Source: Haliclystus octoradiatus
Taxonomy: Eukaryota; Cnidaria; Staurozoa; Stauromedusae; Haliclystidae
NCBI GenBank assembly: GCA_916610825.1
Contig: OU744450.1
Coordinates: 16,732,814 to 16,796,813, forward strand
Length of the DNA stretch: 64,000 nt
Reading direction: 5' to 3'
Part shown: positions 30,601-45,600 of the stretch, one piece after another
Numbering within the stretch: position 1 is the first letter of the stretch
Layout of the letters: each line of letters begins with the position of its first letter
Made by a program: the position numbers and the translations under genes
Notes under the pieces: model-generated
What the model was told of the DNA's origin: nothing
Databases searched by the model: none
The model's input: the letters and a program-made list of their open reading frames with translations, nothing else

Positions 30601-33600
30601 AGCTGAAAATTGTCGTAATAGACATCTGAGAAATGGCTTGATTGGAATTCTAATTAATCTTTTATTTAGGCTACAATGTAGCAGACTAAGCACTTACAAC
30701 AATTTGAAGATCAAAAAGCAGAAATGCACTGAACACAAACATTGTCTGGCAGAGCTCTACAAAAACAAAGTTCAGAAAAGAAATTAAGAATGACTTGAAA
30801 AATATTTTAAATAATCTACATTTTAAAAATTTCAGAATTTAAAGGGGTTGTCACATAATAAGAAAATGACCTTTTAAAACAGACAAACTACTATTACGTA
30901 TCCCCATTGAGAAATGCAGTTCATTATAGATTTGTGAGTAATCGGTGGGTCAGGCCCACGGAACACGGAACGCGGAATACGGAATAAAAAGTGTCAAATA
31001 TCGTTATTTTTTGTGCTGTCCCTAGAATTGTTTAAGCAGTTGGCCGTTTGCGGCAGAAAGCTGTGGCTCATCTAGATGGGCTGGGTAGTCTTGCTTAGAA
31101 GGCTTGAAGTCTTGCATGTTGAAACTTTCAAATAGAATTTCAAGAAATAATTTAGAAGTACATCATTTCAAAATAAGTACATACCTACCTACGTGTTGGT
31201 TATTGAAAGCAGCAATTAAAATTTCAAGAATGAAAGGCAAATCAGCCACATTTTGAATTAAAGATCTGTTAAGTCATTTAACTGGGATATTTATTTTCAA
31301 CTTCCTTCTCACTGCATAAACAACTGATATAAAGGTCAAATGTTACTTTCCTAATTTGCGCAATCGCTATGGCGACAGCAACTAAATTTAGTGTTTCTTT
31401 GGCCCCACTGAAATAGCCTTATCTCCGCACCATCATCATCATCATCATCATTTACTGAGTTAAAATTTACTCATTTACCTGTAAGCTTCAAGACAGGCTT
31501 TTTCCAAAAGGCTCATTATAAAAAATATAAAATACAATATAATGTTTTTAAAAATACCATGAGTCTCAGGCTCATTAGTCTATTTCCAATCACATATTTT
31601 TACACATTTTGCTATAAGTCAAATTGTCAGAGGTCGCTTTCTACGCGGATGGCAGATAGTTCCACAAACAAGCACCAGCTGACTGGAAAGAGTTACGATG
31701 GCTTTGTGGATGAATGAGGATACGATGGATGAGGGTCTTGGACCATTCCACTTGGAAAAGAAGGTGATTCTGAAAAGACTTGAGACGTAACCGCAGATGA
31801 TCTTGTATACATCGTTATTGGTTGAGGATCGTGTTTAGGCGGTGAATGAAGAAGAGAAGAATGTGGATAGCATAGGAGGACCTTTCTGAAATTAATTTTA
31901 TGCCCCCAGGAAAGCTGATTGTATTTCACCCTGTCTCTAACGCATAACCAACCAAGCTGACTAAGCATCTGCAAGACAGAGGGTCCTGAAGTGACACTGG
32001 AGCACTGCCTGTAGACCCCTGTTTGGAAGTATCTGGAGGCGGTGAAGGTGTGTCTGCATACAATTCCCCCACACAACAGCGCAGTAGTCGAAATGCAGCA
32101 AAACAAGGGCGCTGTATCAAGTCTTCCTAGTTTCTAAAGGTAAACATTTACTGCCGTATTTTAAAATCCCCAGTCCCCTGTTGACCTTCTTGATGACTAG
32201 TTCAATATGATCATTGAAATTAAGGCAGTTGTCAATTTTCATGCCAAGATGGTGCAACGTATTAACTTCTTTAATATTAGTGTTATTTACTTTTACATTC
32301 AGACTGTTATTGTTAATTGATTTACTTGACCCAATGAGCAGGCAATTAGTTTTATTATCACTTATTATATATATCACTGGATAAATTTTTGATTTTATTG
32401 TTATATATTACTTTTTACTTTTTAACTACATTTTAAATTATTTTATTCTCAAGTTATTTTTCATTTCTTTGATCATGTTATAAATATTATATACTCAATG
32501 GTTTTAATATCGTACTCCAGAGATGATCTTTTTCAATTTGGGAGATCTTCAATTGTTACATTGCTGGTTTCAAATATTGATGATTTGTTAAAGAGAAAGA
32601 AAAGGAAGAGGGAAAAGAGGTGGGAGAAAATTTGTTATTAAAAAATACTTAAAATCAGTGAGAAATCAGAGTAAAAGTTGTTAGACATCGTTGCACATGG
32701 TTGGTTGTAATATCAATAACCTCATTGTTATACCTTTGCAGCCTTTACAAACAAGTAATAACAAAGAATTATCTATCAATAGCCATTCTACTGTTTGTCT
32801 TATCAATGCTCGTTCGATATCGAATAAAGCTCTTATTATAAAAGAATTTGTGGTTGATCAAGACATTGATTTACTAGGGATAACAGAGACATGGCTGCAT
32901 TTAGAGGGGGATGAGGTTTCAATTAGAGAGATTTGCCCTAGTGGTTATAGTTTTGCTCACAAACCAAGACCCTCTGGCAGAAGGGGTGGTGGTGTAGGAA
33001 TTTTATATAAACAAGGTATCAGTTCAACGTCAATATGTTGCAATCACTCTTTCGAATCATTTGAAAATATTGATATGACATTTGCTACTAAAAAACGTTT
33101 TCGTGTAATTATTATTTATCGTCCTCCAGACACATCATTGCTGAATCTCTTTTTTGATGAGTTTTCTACCCTATTAGAAGAAGTTACTATTTGTAAAGAT
33201 GAACTATTAATAATGGGGGATTTCAATCTCCATGTAGATGATCAATCAGATTTGAATGGAAATCGATTTTGCAATTTATTGTACTTATTTAATCTGAAAC
33301 AGCATGTGATGGTACCAACACATAATCATTGTGGGCATGTTCTTGACCTTGCCATCACAAGAACAGAATCCAACGTCTCCTTGAAGTTAAAAATGTCAAC
33401 ATTCTTGATCAGCCAATATCAGACCATAAGGCTGTTTGTTTCCATCTCAATATCAAGAAACCAGCACATATAAAGAAAACAATAAATTCACGCAAATTAG
33501 ATGACTTTAGCATAACTTCATTTGATGAATTGATTAAATCTTCCCATTTATTAGATAATGTGATCTCATCTGATCTCACTTCTCATCTTCAAATCATCAA

Positions 33601-36600
33601 TAAATCATTGACAATAGGCTATATGCCCAGAGACTTAAAAACTGCCATGTTACAGCCTACAATAAAGAACTTGAAAGCTGATTTTGAGATCTTCAACAAT
33701 TTCAGACCAAATTAAACCTAAAATTTCTGTCAAAGTTGATTGAAAAAGCTGTGTACAATCAATTGAACAACTACCTAACAGTGAACAATTTGCATCAACT
33801 TCTTCAATCTGCGTACAAGACTTTCCATAGCACTGAGACAGCATTACTCACCATTACAAATGACATCCTTCTATCCTTAGATGAAGGTGAGAATGTTTTC
33901 CTTTTGCTTTTGGACATGCCTGCAGCATTTGATACTGTTAAACATTCCTTGCTGCTCTCCCGACTAGAGAATTGCTTTGGGATCAAAGGTACGGTGTTGA
34001 AATGGTTTAGATCTTACCTTAGTGATCGTAAGCAGTTTGTAAATATAAATAATCAAAAATCAAAAATGAGACACCTATCTGTTGGCTTCCCACAGGGTTC
34101 CATTCTTGGCCCTGTTTTGTATTTACTCTATACTTCACCACTAGCAAAAATCATCGAAGATCATGAATCAAAATACCACATTTACGCTGACGACACACAG
34201 TTATATATTTCATTTAAGACCATAGATTCTGATGCAGCAAAAATAAAAGTCAACACATGTATTACTGCTATATGTAGCTGGATGAAATCCAACGAATTGA
34301 AATTAAACCGCAGCAAAAGCGAGGTAATGGTCTTTCACTCTCGATTTCATCCACCATCTAATTCCCATCATTTTGACACTGAGAATGAGAGTCGTCCTAT
34401 TGCATCATCTGTTAGGAGTCTCGGAGTTAAACTTGACAGTCAAATGACCTTTAGTAATCATATCTCCAACATTTGCAAAACCTCTTTTTACCATCTGCGC
34501 AACATGTCTAAAATTAGAAAGTACCTTAGCAGAGAATCTGCAAAAATTGTTGTTCATGCCTTTATCACAACGAAACTGGATTACTGTAACTCTTTATTAT
34601 ATGGATTACCTAAGTATCAAATTAAAAGATTACAACACATACAAAACACAGCGGCGAGGATAATCTGCCAAGTTTCAAAGTTTGAACATATTACTCCAGT
34701 ATTAATAGAGCTGCACTGGCTACCAGTTCAATATCGGATTGTTTTTAAAATTTGTTTGTTAGTTTTTAAATCCTTAAATGGAATGGCACCGAAATATTTA
34801 TCAAGGAATCTAGTTTTAAATAAATGTACAAGATCATTACGTTCCACTAAAGACGAATTGCTTTTCCAACCAACTGGGCGCACAAAAACTTATGGAGACC
34901 GGGCTTTTTCAGTATGCGCTCCCATAATATGGAACAAACTACCATTGGAACTGAGAAAATCTGGTAGTTTATTAACATTTAAAAAGAATTTTAATTTTAA
35001 AAGAAATTTAAGGGTGCAAATTCTTCTATTATTGTCAAAAAGACAGCTTGCCAAGGATAGTAAGGATAAGGGAGTTAATGTCAAGTGATTTATAATTTTG
35101 AGTTATTTTGAGTTAGGCAATATTTATGATTAGAATGTGGTTTAGCTACAGAGGGAAATAAACAATAATATATTTGATGATCAGCTATTATATCTGTGGT
35201 AACTCCACTTACGTAATCGTGGTCACTATTTGTAACACACAGATCAATACATGTAGAGGAGGTTGGGGCTATTCTTGTTGGACATTTATTTGGTTGCTTG
35301 AAATTATTATCAATTAAGGTGTTGTTTAGTTTTTTGGTTAACCATCAATTACGTTGTAGCATATCAATATGAAATCACCTATGATGACGCTTTTTTGTTC
35401 AAAACTATCAAGATCAGAAAATTCATTTAAATAATCAACAGTGGATTGGGGATGTCTATACAAGCACGTGATGAATAATACGTCTCAACTATGTGGAATA
35501 CAGATTTCAATAGTACCACTCATCAATTTAAAAATGTCAAATTCTAATATGTTTGAAAGTAAATCCCGACTTAACACGAATAAGAATCCCTTGTTTTCCC
35601 ACAAATCAACAATTGTTATCGGCCTACAGGCGTTGCGCCGAAAGTCCGATACGCCGAATGACGTTTCGGGCGCAACGGACTTTCGGCTCGACGACATTTC
35701 GACGCAACACTTTTCGGCACAACAACCTTTCGGCGCAACGACCATTCGGCGCAACGGGACTTTCGGCACAACGGCCATCAAAGGAAACCGACATTCAACA
35801 TCTTCTACAAGGTGAGACGTGATTTAATCATGCTTCTGTATAGTGAGATGTGATTTTATCACGTTTTGGTACAGTGAGCTATCATTCATACATTCGTCAT
35901 CTTTCATACATTCGTCATCTTTATTTAAGGCAGTGACCTGGTATCAAGCCAGTTGTAAGAATAAAATGAAATCATATTTTATTGATGTTCTGCCGGGCTT
36001 CAATACTGTTTTTGAAATCACTAAAAAGCTATTCCAGAAAACTACTGCGTGAGCATAAATTTGACTACTGAGCAATTGTGAGCTAATTCTTAGCTAAATT
36101 TTGATACCAAATATACAAACTTTTGAGTGTGGGGGAGCTTGACATATTTGCAATTCTTTTCGGTCCCCTAGCTGTTATGTTCGTAGAAAAGACAGATAAT
36201 TGCAATAAAACATCTACTCTAGTCGAGTATAAACGTGAATCCCGTTAGTAACAATCACTAATACCCTTCACTTTTTAAACACTTTTTAATCAAACAAATA
36301 AACTTTATAAACTTAATAAACGTAATAAATTTTCAAAAGTTTCAATATATAAACTCCTTAGTTCATAATTTAAAAAAAAAATATAGATAACAAAAGAAAA
36401 CATTGAGATCTAGACTGAAAGCGTTACTTTCTTTACATTTTTCCTTAAGAACGTTGTAGTCTGCATCCAGGCTATTTAGCTTCCAAGTATTTCTGCATAA
36501 AGATCATTTCTCCTGATCGATTCTTCATATCGATCCAGGTAATCTCCGTGACAAATAGACTCTCGGTGCAGTGTCATTCAGAGCAACGACCATTCGGCAC

Positions 36601-39600
36601 AACAGACTTTCGGCGAATCGGCCTTTCGGTGCAACGACCATTCGGAACAACGGCCTTTCGGCGCATCGCTATTCGGCACAACGACCATTCGGCGCAACAG
36701 ACTTTCGGCACAACGACCATTCGGCGCAACAGACTTTTGGCACAACGATTTTCATACCCATACAATATAAACCATTCCACGATAAACCAGAAGGAATATC
36801 AAATAAATATAATAACGATCTTCAAAAAGAAGCCGCGCTGAGGTACAGCGTCTGCATCCGACAACAGTCGGAAGTGAAGGATTTTAAATTGCTGGGAACT
36901 ACAGTTAATATAGTTTCTGATGATGATCGCAGACAGCGTTGAGGTTTGTAAGGAGTATAAAGTTCTTTCAAATAATTCGGAGCAAGATTAATTATTAATT
37001 ATTAGCCATTAGAGGTCTAAATAAATTCTGGGCTTCCGATGTCAACATTAACGTTAAGTTAGACTGTTCAGACACACGATAGAACCTGTTCTACTATATG
37101 CATCTGAAAATGTGGGTTCTATCAACCTCACTATTGACCCGACTTGACTCAGCTTATAATGCCATGCTTCGGAATGCTTTAGGAATACATTGGCCCAACT
37201 TACCGTCTAGTGCTAAACTTAGAAAACTTTCCCCTTCTGTCTCTGCTATTGCTCACCAACGCCTTTTTTAGGTCACACCGAAAGATAAAAGACGTATGCC
37301 TCAACCGTTGCATGCCATCCTTCACTAGCAACCGAAGGATATGTTTTGACAGGGCTATGGGAGAGTATAATAGCCCATCTTTTCATAATGTTTTGTATCG
37401 TGAATTGTGTTATTTCCAAGTTTTATTGTCAGCTACGTCTGACCGTGGTTTATGGCGTTCTTTGTGTAGCAAATATGTCATGTGTAAGAGGGACTGCACA
37501 TTCCTATAATGTGACTGTCTATACTACTACTACTACTACTAAGATTAATGATTATGTAAAGATTTGTAAGTCAATAATAACACTTTGAAAATGATGCGTT
37601 ACTCAACTGGAATTAAGGTACATATCGGCCTTCAAAATAGAATTATAAACTAAAGTTAATTACAAAACTAAATCTTGCAATGTTAAAATGTTTACCTAAT
37701 GCAATGTATTGCACATCACGAGCTACATTACCATCATGTATATACTATCATTAAATTAATTTTCAAACTTCACATATCCATAAATTAAAAGGACGGTATG
37801 TCCTAAAAAATTAATTGCAGGTACTTAAATTTGAAATGATGTATTTTTAAATTATTTCTTGAAAATCTATTTGAAAGTTTCAACATGCAAGAATTCAAGA
37901 CTTCCAAGCAAGACTTTCTAGCCCACCTAGATGAGCCACAGCTTTCTACCGCAAACGGCCAACAGCTTAAACATCGCTGGGAACAGCAGCAAAAATAACG
38001 ATATTTGACACTTTTTATTCCGTGTTCCGCAGGCCAGACACACTGGCGAGTAATGGACAAAGGCATCCCTCACATTTGTGTATTCTCCCTATTGTTGAAT
38101 CAGATACAGTCGTCTAGAGTCTTTTCTTGGGCAAATATATTACCATTATTGAAAAGATTCAACACAAATTTACCCAGAATTCATGTAAAAGATCAAACAT
38201 CATGTACATGTCATACGCAGATCGTCTGGTAGCTTCGCCTTAAATCGCTAGAACCTGACATTTAAAATTTTATTTGATAATGTTATTTAAAGTTTTAAAA
38301 ATTTAGTTGATTTACATCCTTTCAATCTGGTGAAGTCTTCACCTACTGTATCTAATTAATTCATGGTCGTTTGAGAAAAAATTCTTCTCAGAAGTAGGCC
38401 TACAAAATTTCACAAGAAATAAATTTTTAAATTGTGTCATCCCCTTATGGAACTCTCTTACTGAAGATATTGTTTCCAGCAAAAACATAACAAGCATTTA
38501 AATTTAGAATAGGGAAAAATCAATCTAAGAAACTTTACCAAATAATGTAAGCAATACTCTATTATCTCACTTCTCAAATTTTAGAAAATGGACGTCTCAT
38601 TCGTTGACGATAATGCTATCTTGCTATCTTGACAAATAGCATATTTGATGCACAACAACTTCTCGATGAAGTTGAATGGGTTGGTAAAACGGTAGGCTTG
38701 ACAATTAACGCGACTAAGATGGAGTTTATTGCTTTAGGCATAAAACAGGCACAGCTTGTTACATGAAATGGTGATATAGAACGTGCTGATTCGTTGAAGT
38801 ACCTAGGTTCTCTACTCACATCTTCTTCAGATGGTTTAACCCAACATAGAGGCCAGGCTTGGGCAGCAAATATGTTAGGCTTAGGATGGATGGCACAATC
38901 CTATAATGTGACAGTCTATACTACTACTGCTAAATTTTAGAGAACTTTATATCATCAAAGCTTTGTAAATTATTGCAACTTATGTTTGTTTGTATTGAAT
39001 CTTTCAAACCAAAGCTCATTTAGCAGCCCCGTTGTATTTGAGTGCTCATTCTATACCTCCTTGCATACCATTGAATAAATTAAAAAAATAATCATGCAGA
39101 ATAAGTTACATTACAAAATCAATGTCCTTCTCATAAGAATTTCATATTTCCAGTACTGCGCTATCCCCATCAGATGGTACACATTTGATTTTCAGATAAA
39201 GTCAAAGATGAATTGATCTGTAGGGGATACAAGCCATAGATCGTTAGAGTTGATCTGAAGTCCTGTTTCTCTGCCATCCGAGGCCTTCTTAAATAATCAG
39301 GCAGACAAAATATAGCTTATATGGATATAACATATCCAACCAAATACACATTTGTTCCTAATATACTTGCACAATTCATACCTTGATTTGGAATGTTTGA
39401 ACATCAACAAATCATTAACTATGTTTAGTTATACAGTAGCAATGTATAAATTACCAACAGAAAATCAACTAAACATTACATCATTTAAACAAACCTTGCA
39501 ATTCTATATTTGCCCCAACTGTGCGAAAAATTAGGTTCTTCGATTCAAAGTAACCCTTTGCAACATATATTCCTAAGGCAACATCAATAGGTCCAATGAC

Positions 39601-42600
39601 GCACACACAAATCAACCTAGCCTATAAAATAAAACATACCGTAAATGTTTATTTCCGTTTGCGTCATTTTGAGAATGTATGTGAATGAGGTACATGTAGT
39701 GGAAGGATGTAGGCTAAAGCATACATATATGTATGTGTGTGTTGACTTGGTTGTTGATGGAGTCATAGTTTGACTTACCAATTTGATTGTGTTGCCTTGA
39801 CCATAGAGGGAATATTCAATGATACAATAAAGCACAACAACCACAGTAGCAGCAACAGATACTAGAATCTCAAATGGTCTCTCGCCCAATATACCATGAA
39901 TGATATAAGCAAATATGAAAACTAGACAAAAAAAATAATAATTCTACAGATAGGACAACATTTTAGAATGTTTATATCAGATATATTCAGTCTGGATAAC
40001 ACCAAGTCAGCGTCAAACAGAAAGACAATTATAAATCACTAATAAGGTTCTGCGTGATAGACCAAGAGAGCGAGGAAACAGAACAGAACAAACTGAAAAT
40101 GGGAGAGTCAAGGCGTCAAAATAGTGTCAACCAAATATTGATTGAATGATTGGCTTTATTTGGACAATCCATGCTGTATTTCACTCTGGCATATTGGAAA
40201 AAACAACTGTGTTAGTTTAAATAAGTATCAAATAAAGTCCTGAACAAAGACGCTGAAGATGACAATGATGTTCTATATCACAGGCTTACAAATAAAATAT
40301 ATTTACATAATTTTTCAGGCAAATATTTATTGCGTCATACTTCACCAACTATAGAATTAAACTGACTATTCACACAGGTGAAATCCAGAGTTAACATTGG
40401 ATAAAGTTACGTAAGGCCTAAGTAATATGCACACAATACCTTTGCTCTTATCAACAAGATTATATACTTTGAACTTACTCAAATTCACAAGCAGTAAAAC
40501 AGCAAATGTAAAATCCCCTGTGTTCTTATTCGAGTTGTTGATTCTAATGATTGTTATAACTCCTGCGCCAACAATGCTCAAAAAGGCAGAAATCATAAAA
40601 AATACTTCAGATTTTTCAATGCTTGCGATTGATCGGAACTGGAAAGGAATGCAACAAACAAAAGTGTCAATATAAAATAAAAAAAGTTGGGTAATGTGAT
40701 CACAACCATATCACTCGTTACACATTACATGTTACACTACTCTGCATTTGTAGGGAATTTTACAAATTTCACAGACTTTGCAACTTTTCAAACGCTGTAT
40801 GGATAACTGAGGAACTTTTCAAATGGATAATGGAGGAGCAGTAGCATTTGCTCTGGAGTTGAAGGTTATAAATATATATAAAATAGAATGGGTAAAACCC
40901 TTGATATCAAAACACTGTCAATAAAACACCACACAAACAATTTTCAACTTGTGATTCAAAATAAATTCAAATGTCATGATTCGGCTATGAGGAACGGTAA
41001 CCTGGGTAAACAAGAACATTGCTTCAAATCTTGAACGATACAAATGATAATTTAATTCAATATTGAACGAAAAGCATGATCATACATGCAAGGGGAAGGA
41101 TTTGCCGAAAACGTAAAAGATATTTATATTTTAAAAACCAAGTATTAAACGCTTTCTTGTGCAATATGGGTTATATAAACACTCTGGTTGCTATGAGGCA
41201 CTAAAAAGCTTCAGAAAATCACTCGCTGCAGATGCTTTTATTTTTGATATGCCTTCCTCGTGCCTCGATAACACAATGTCGGGAATGTGCTTCAACTTGC
41301 AAGCCAACGTATCTCAGTTTAGTCTATTATTAATTAATATAATGATTGAAAAACTTGGTACTTTATTTGCAATGAATTTTAAAACATTAATTATAGTATT
41401 TTTCTTCACTATGATGTATGTAGTGTAGGCATGCTGGCGTTTTTCTGCTTTGCATGCACCGTTTATTTTAATGGCGTTTTTTCAACAAAGATGCTGACTC
41501 CTATAGTAATTCTTTTACTGTATCGTATTAGTGCCGAATCTGTTAACGTCGAATTATTTAACACAGAATATTTTAATGCAGAATCATTAGATTCTGTGTT
41601 TCGTAGGGTCTGCATTGAAGTATTCTGCATAAAAACACCTCGGCACCAATACAAAATATTTTTGCATTTTACTTTAACTTTGCGAAAACGTAAATAGAAA
41701 ACATTTAATGAGTAGCCTACTGATTTGGATATATTTATTTAAAATGTCGTCCTTGCGACATAAACGTTCTTCTCCATAATATCTGTGAGACATGTTACCT
41801 GTACAATTGTTTTCTGCGTAACGAATTTTCATAAGCACCGATTATTTAGGTGTATGATGCCTACAACATGTCAATCAGGACGATTTCACATTCAAATCTT
41901 TTTCATTTTTCATCCTATTAAAGAGGTTTTACATTCATTGCACAGATGAAAATTACAGCTATCTTACAATATTTATTCCTATTATTTTCTTGAGAAATGT
42001 CACCAGTACAATATTTTATTGATATAATTTACTTGAGAAACGTTAGGCCCAACAATATATTTTACATCGCTTAGATTGGTTCGAGTAGTTACCTCAAGCA
42101 GTTAAATCCACTTAGGCGAACATTTTCAAATCGTTGGCACGGAATTTGTTGACGCAGAGATATTCCGCTGACAAAATACAAAAATCTATTTTTTTGTCAA
42201 ATTTGTTTGTGCAGAATCTGTTAGCGTAGAAATGAAAAATGTTAATGCAAAATTTGTAAGCGCAGAAAGATTGTGTTTCTGCATTAAGAAATTTTGTGTT
42301 GAAAATTCTTCACTAACATTTTCGACATTGACAATAGGTCCGTACTGCGTGTATAACAGCATCAACATTTGTCTTTCTGCGTCAGTAATATCAAGATTGC
42401 AGTAGATATTGACTGTATCATTGGTAAAGCACAATACAATGTCAATATTTGATTTTGCTTTGTGTTTGCTGATATATCTAAATTTGATAAAATTAAATAT
42501 GCATCCCATAACATTTTCCAAGCCTCAAAGTCTGACCTGCGAACTACGCTTAGGCAAGTTTATGCAGATCTCCTTGCCAATACGTACCAGTCATTATAAT

Positions 42601-45600
42601 CCTACATTTTAAATTTCCATTATCTCTGCTTGTGTGTGCCCAACTGTCCATGTCCCGATTTGCTGTCGTCATTATGCACCCAACGGGACAAATTATATGT
42701 CATTCGAAAACCTGGATATTGTAGATCGTTTATATTGGATTTTATTAACTAATTTTGGATTAAGCTGCTTATATCAAGAGTAATCAAACTCTTCCTGGTC
42801 AAACTCTGCTACGCTGTTTTCTTCCGCAATCGTTCAACAGCATTAAGGCACGAGGAAACGGTCCAACTTTGAAGGTTCGACTCTGTTTGAATTTTTCAAA
42901 CCAACAAAATTGGATCATTTGCACATGCAATTGAACGCAGTTGGATGGTCGAGAATGGTCCTAGCATATTGCCGTCTTGACTATTATTGATCACTTATAC
43001 TAATATGTTTTTAGGAAGAACAAGACGGAGTAAGCGGCTTGGAAAAGCGAGATAACATTTTATTACTATCATACTTGCAGCACCATGAAGGGAACTGATA
43101 TATTCGACAGATCACATTTAGTACAACATGTAGCAGCTTGATATCTGACATGCGATTATATATACTGTAGTAAGAGGATATCCTACATATTAATTGTTTA
43201 TAATAGCCTGTAGAGTGTAGGCAGTAGGCTCTAAACTGGGGAGGATACAGGGTATGTCAGATGCTGGTTTGGAAGCATATGCCATCCAAAATAATGACAT
43301 AATTTCTCAAAATAGTATAAAAGTAATCCAAGCAATTCCGCATCTTTTATCAAATAACCGCAAGTTGACATTTCTACATTCAAACGACTTCCTACCATAA
43401 AAGCTTGTAAGCAGATTTGTGATTGCTCATGGATCGAAATCCAATGCTGTGATTGGCGATAGCAAAAAATAGCTATACCATCAACAAAGACACATATTTC
43501 AATGTGTTTGTGGACACTGGTTGATTGGTTTCATTTGATGTTACTATTTTCATTGGAAGATCGGGACAATTGTCACATCCCAAGATATATTATCTATCTG
43601 TAAACTAATGCTCATTGGATAATGAAAACAACTGACGTATCAACGAGATGAGTTGATCATCGGAGTACTGAGCTGACAAAATAAATTTTGTGATTGTTAA
43701 GAAAGGATTTTGTATTTTTTTAAATGTATTTTTATTATTCTTACTATGTAATTGCTAAATTTAATCTTGAATCTTAATCTTGAATCTTAATCGAAAATAT
43801 AATCGGATAATCCGATTGTAATCCCAATCCGGAACTGTTATTGATCACTAGTATTAACTATGTCACGTGATATTACCATTAAGGAGTGGCAGTAAGTTAT
43901 TGATTGAGTATGATTCGTAGTTAGACATTGGCGCTACCGGTCACGTCGTTTTTATAGTTTAATATAGTTAAAATTATAGTTTACATTTTATCGTTTTTGA
44001 TATTCTTTGTGATGTTTTGAGAATATTGTTGAAAATCAAATCATTGAGTCATTCTTCTTCTTCGGATATCTATTTAATGGTTTTCTGTATCGACAATGAT
44101 AGACTTTGACCTCCGTTAAACAAAACGATGCTATGATGAGGGCCTAATAAAATTTTTAGGATGTAAAGTGATGCATCCAAAATGTGTATATGGCTGCCCA
44201 GCAGGAAAAATGGGCACATCTGATTTAAGGAAAACGGAAATAAAATTACTAAAAAAATTTACAAGAGGTCTATTTTATTCTGCTTTCCTGTAAACCAGGA
44301 TACACCACATGGGAATATATCGTTTTGAACGATGGATTTAGGTGTAGTTAATATAACAACAACTACATAAACTCTGCAATTTGTGTTGACTTTTGACTTT
44401 CGACACAAGACATTTGAATATTATCATGATATTATTAACAATCTGTTTAATTTTCTGTTATGGAATGATGCTACAAAACTGCCTGTTGATGTTCATCTTG
44501 TCTTGAATGTCGCAATGAATTGGAATGGTTAAACTTGAATTTCAGAATTAATTTTGCAAGACAAATTATCTTACAGCTGAGCTGCTGGATTTCATTGGTA
44601 AAAGTTTCAATCGTGATTTGACTGACGTCGGTCTAAGCTTTTATCCATGCTGCTTTTACATGTCAAAGAAGAAGCAAGACCGATACTGGAATTGGACATG
44701 GAAACATTTTTTTGCATTGAAATAAATTAATTTCAATGAATTTAGCATTTTCCTATTCAAAAACAATTCTGGGGATTCCCAGACCCCACTAGAAGGAGGG
44801 GGGTTTCCCTCTTTCCAGGAATAATTCCCTAGGGTTAGACGTAGGCCTACTCGGAAATCATCCTGTATCTGCCACTGGCAAGGCCGACATTAGCTATCTA
44901 AGTTGGGGTGTGCTTGGCATGGTCGATTTTCTTTCGAAATATGATTCTTACCTTGGTTAGAAGCGACAACCATGAAGGTATATCCTCATGATTAATGATA
45001 GGCTATCAATTAATGTTATATCATACAGTAGGCCTATACCTATATAGTAATTATGTTTAATAAATATGTTTGATATACCTTATTAGATGCGGTACGAACT
45101 CTATGTGATAAAAGATACCTTAGTATCTCCGTTCTCCTTCATAAGGCATTTTAAAGTGATGGATTCTGGATTTTGTGCCAGATTAAATAACAACACCAGT
45201 TGAGATTATATGTTGCTCTGGCGGTTACTCAGAACTCTTTGACACAACAGATATGACGGTACAGTAAGATAGCAAGAGACGAAAGAGAACGGTTATGTGG
45301 TACAGTCTACACACATATAGATTTACAGGAAATGAATAAAAACAGACAATAATACAATGACGTAACTACAATATTTAACCACTACAATTTAAATTGATAA
45401 GATTTTTTATTCTTGCCGTGATTTGCTGACCCCATGCAGTTGCTTATGAACATTATCATCTTGGAAGAAGATGGTAGATACACGTTCATCTAAATGAATT
45501 AAATCTAATTCTTCCAAGTGGGTTGATTTTCTTTTCAAAATCACAAACTACAATAACAAGTCTGTCTCTAAATTGAATGTTCCATGATTGCTCTGGGATA

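Noticed and set aside
30542..30787. 81-codon ORF MKFKSTKNVASRF...
   Set aside because: No family resemblance, no promoter or splice support, low-complexity Lys-rich tail.
31480..31520. Candidate missing exon of the membrane-protein gene with a good donor (CTTACAG|GTAAAT on the minus strand)
   Set aside because: The sequence lies in the 3' part of an L2-like element and its translation does not resemble a membrane span.
35441..36942. Arg/Thr/Phe-rich ORFs over the 16-bp arrays
   Set aside because: Frames are created by the G+C-rich minisatellite; no family resemblance.
30955..38035. Giant DNA transposon with 220-bp terminal inverted repeats
   Set aside because: No transposase and no target duplication; contents are ordinary non-LTR fragments, so two separate insertions are more likely.
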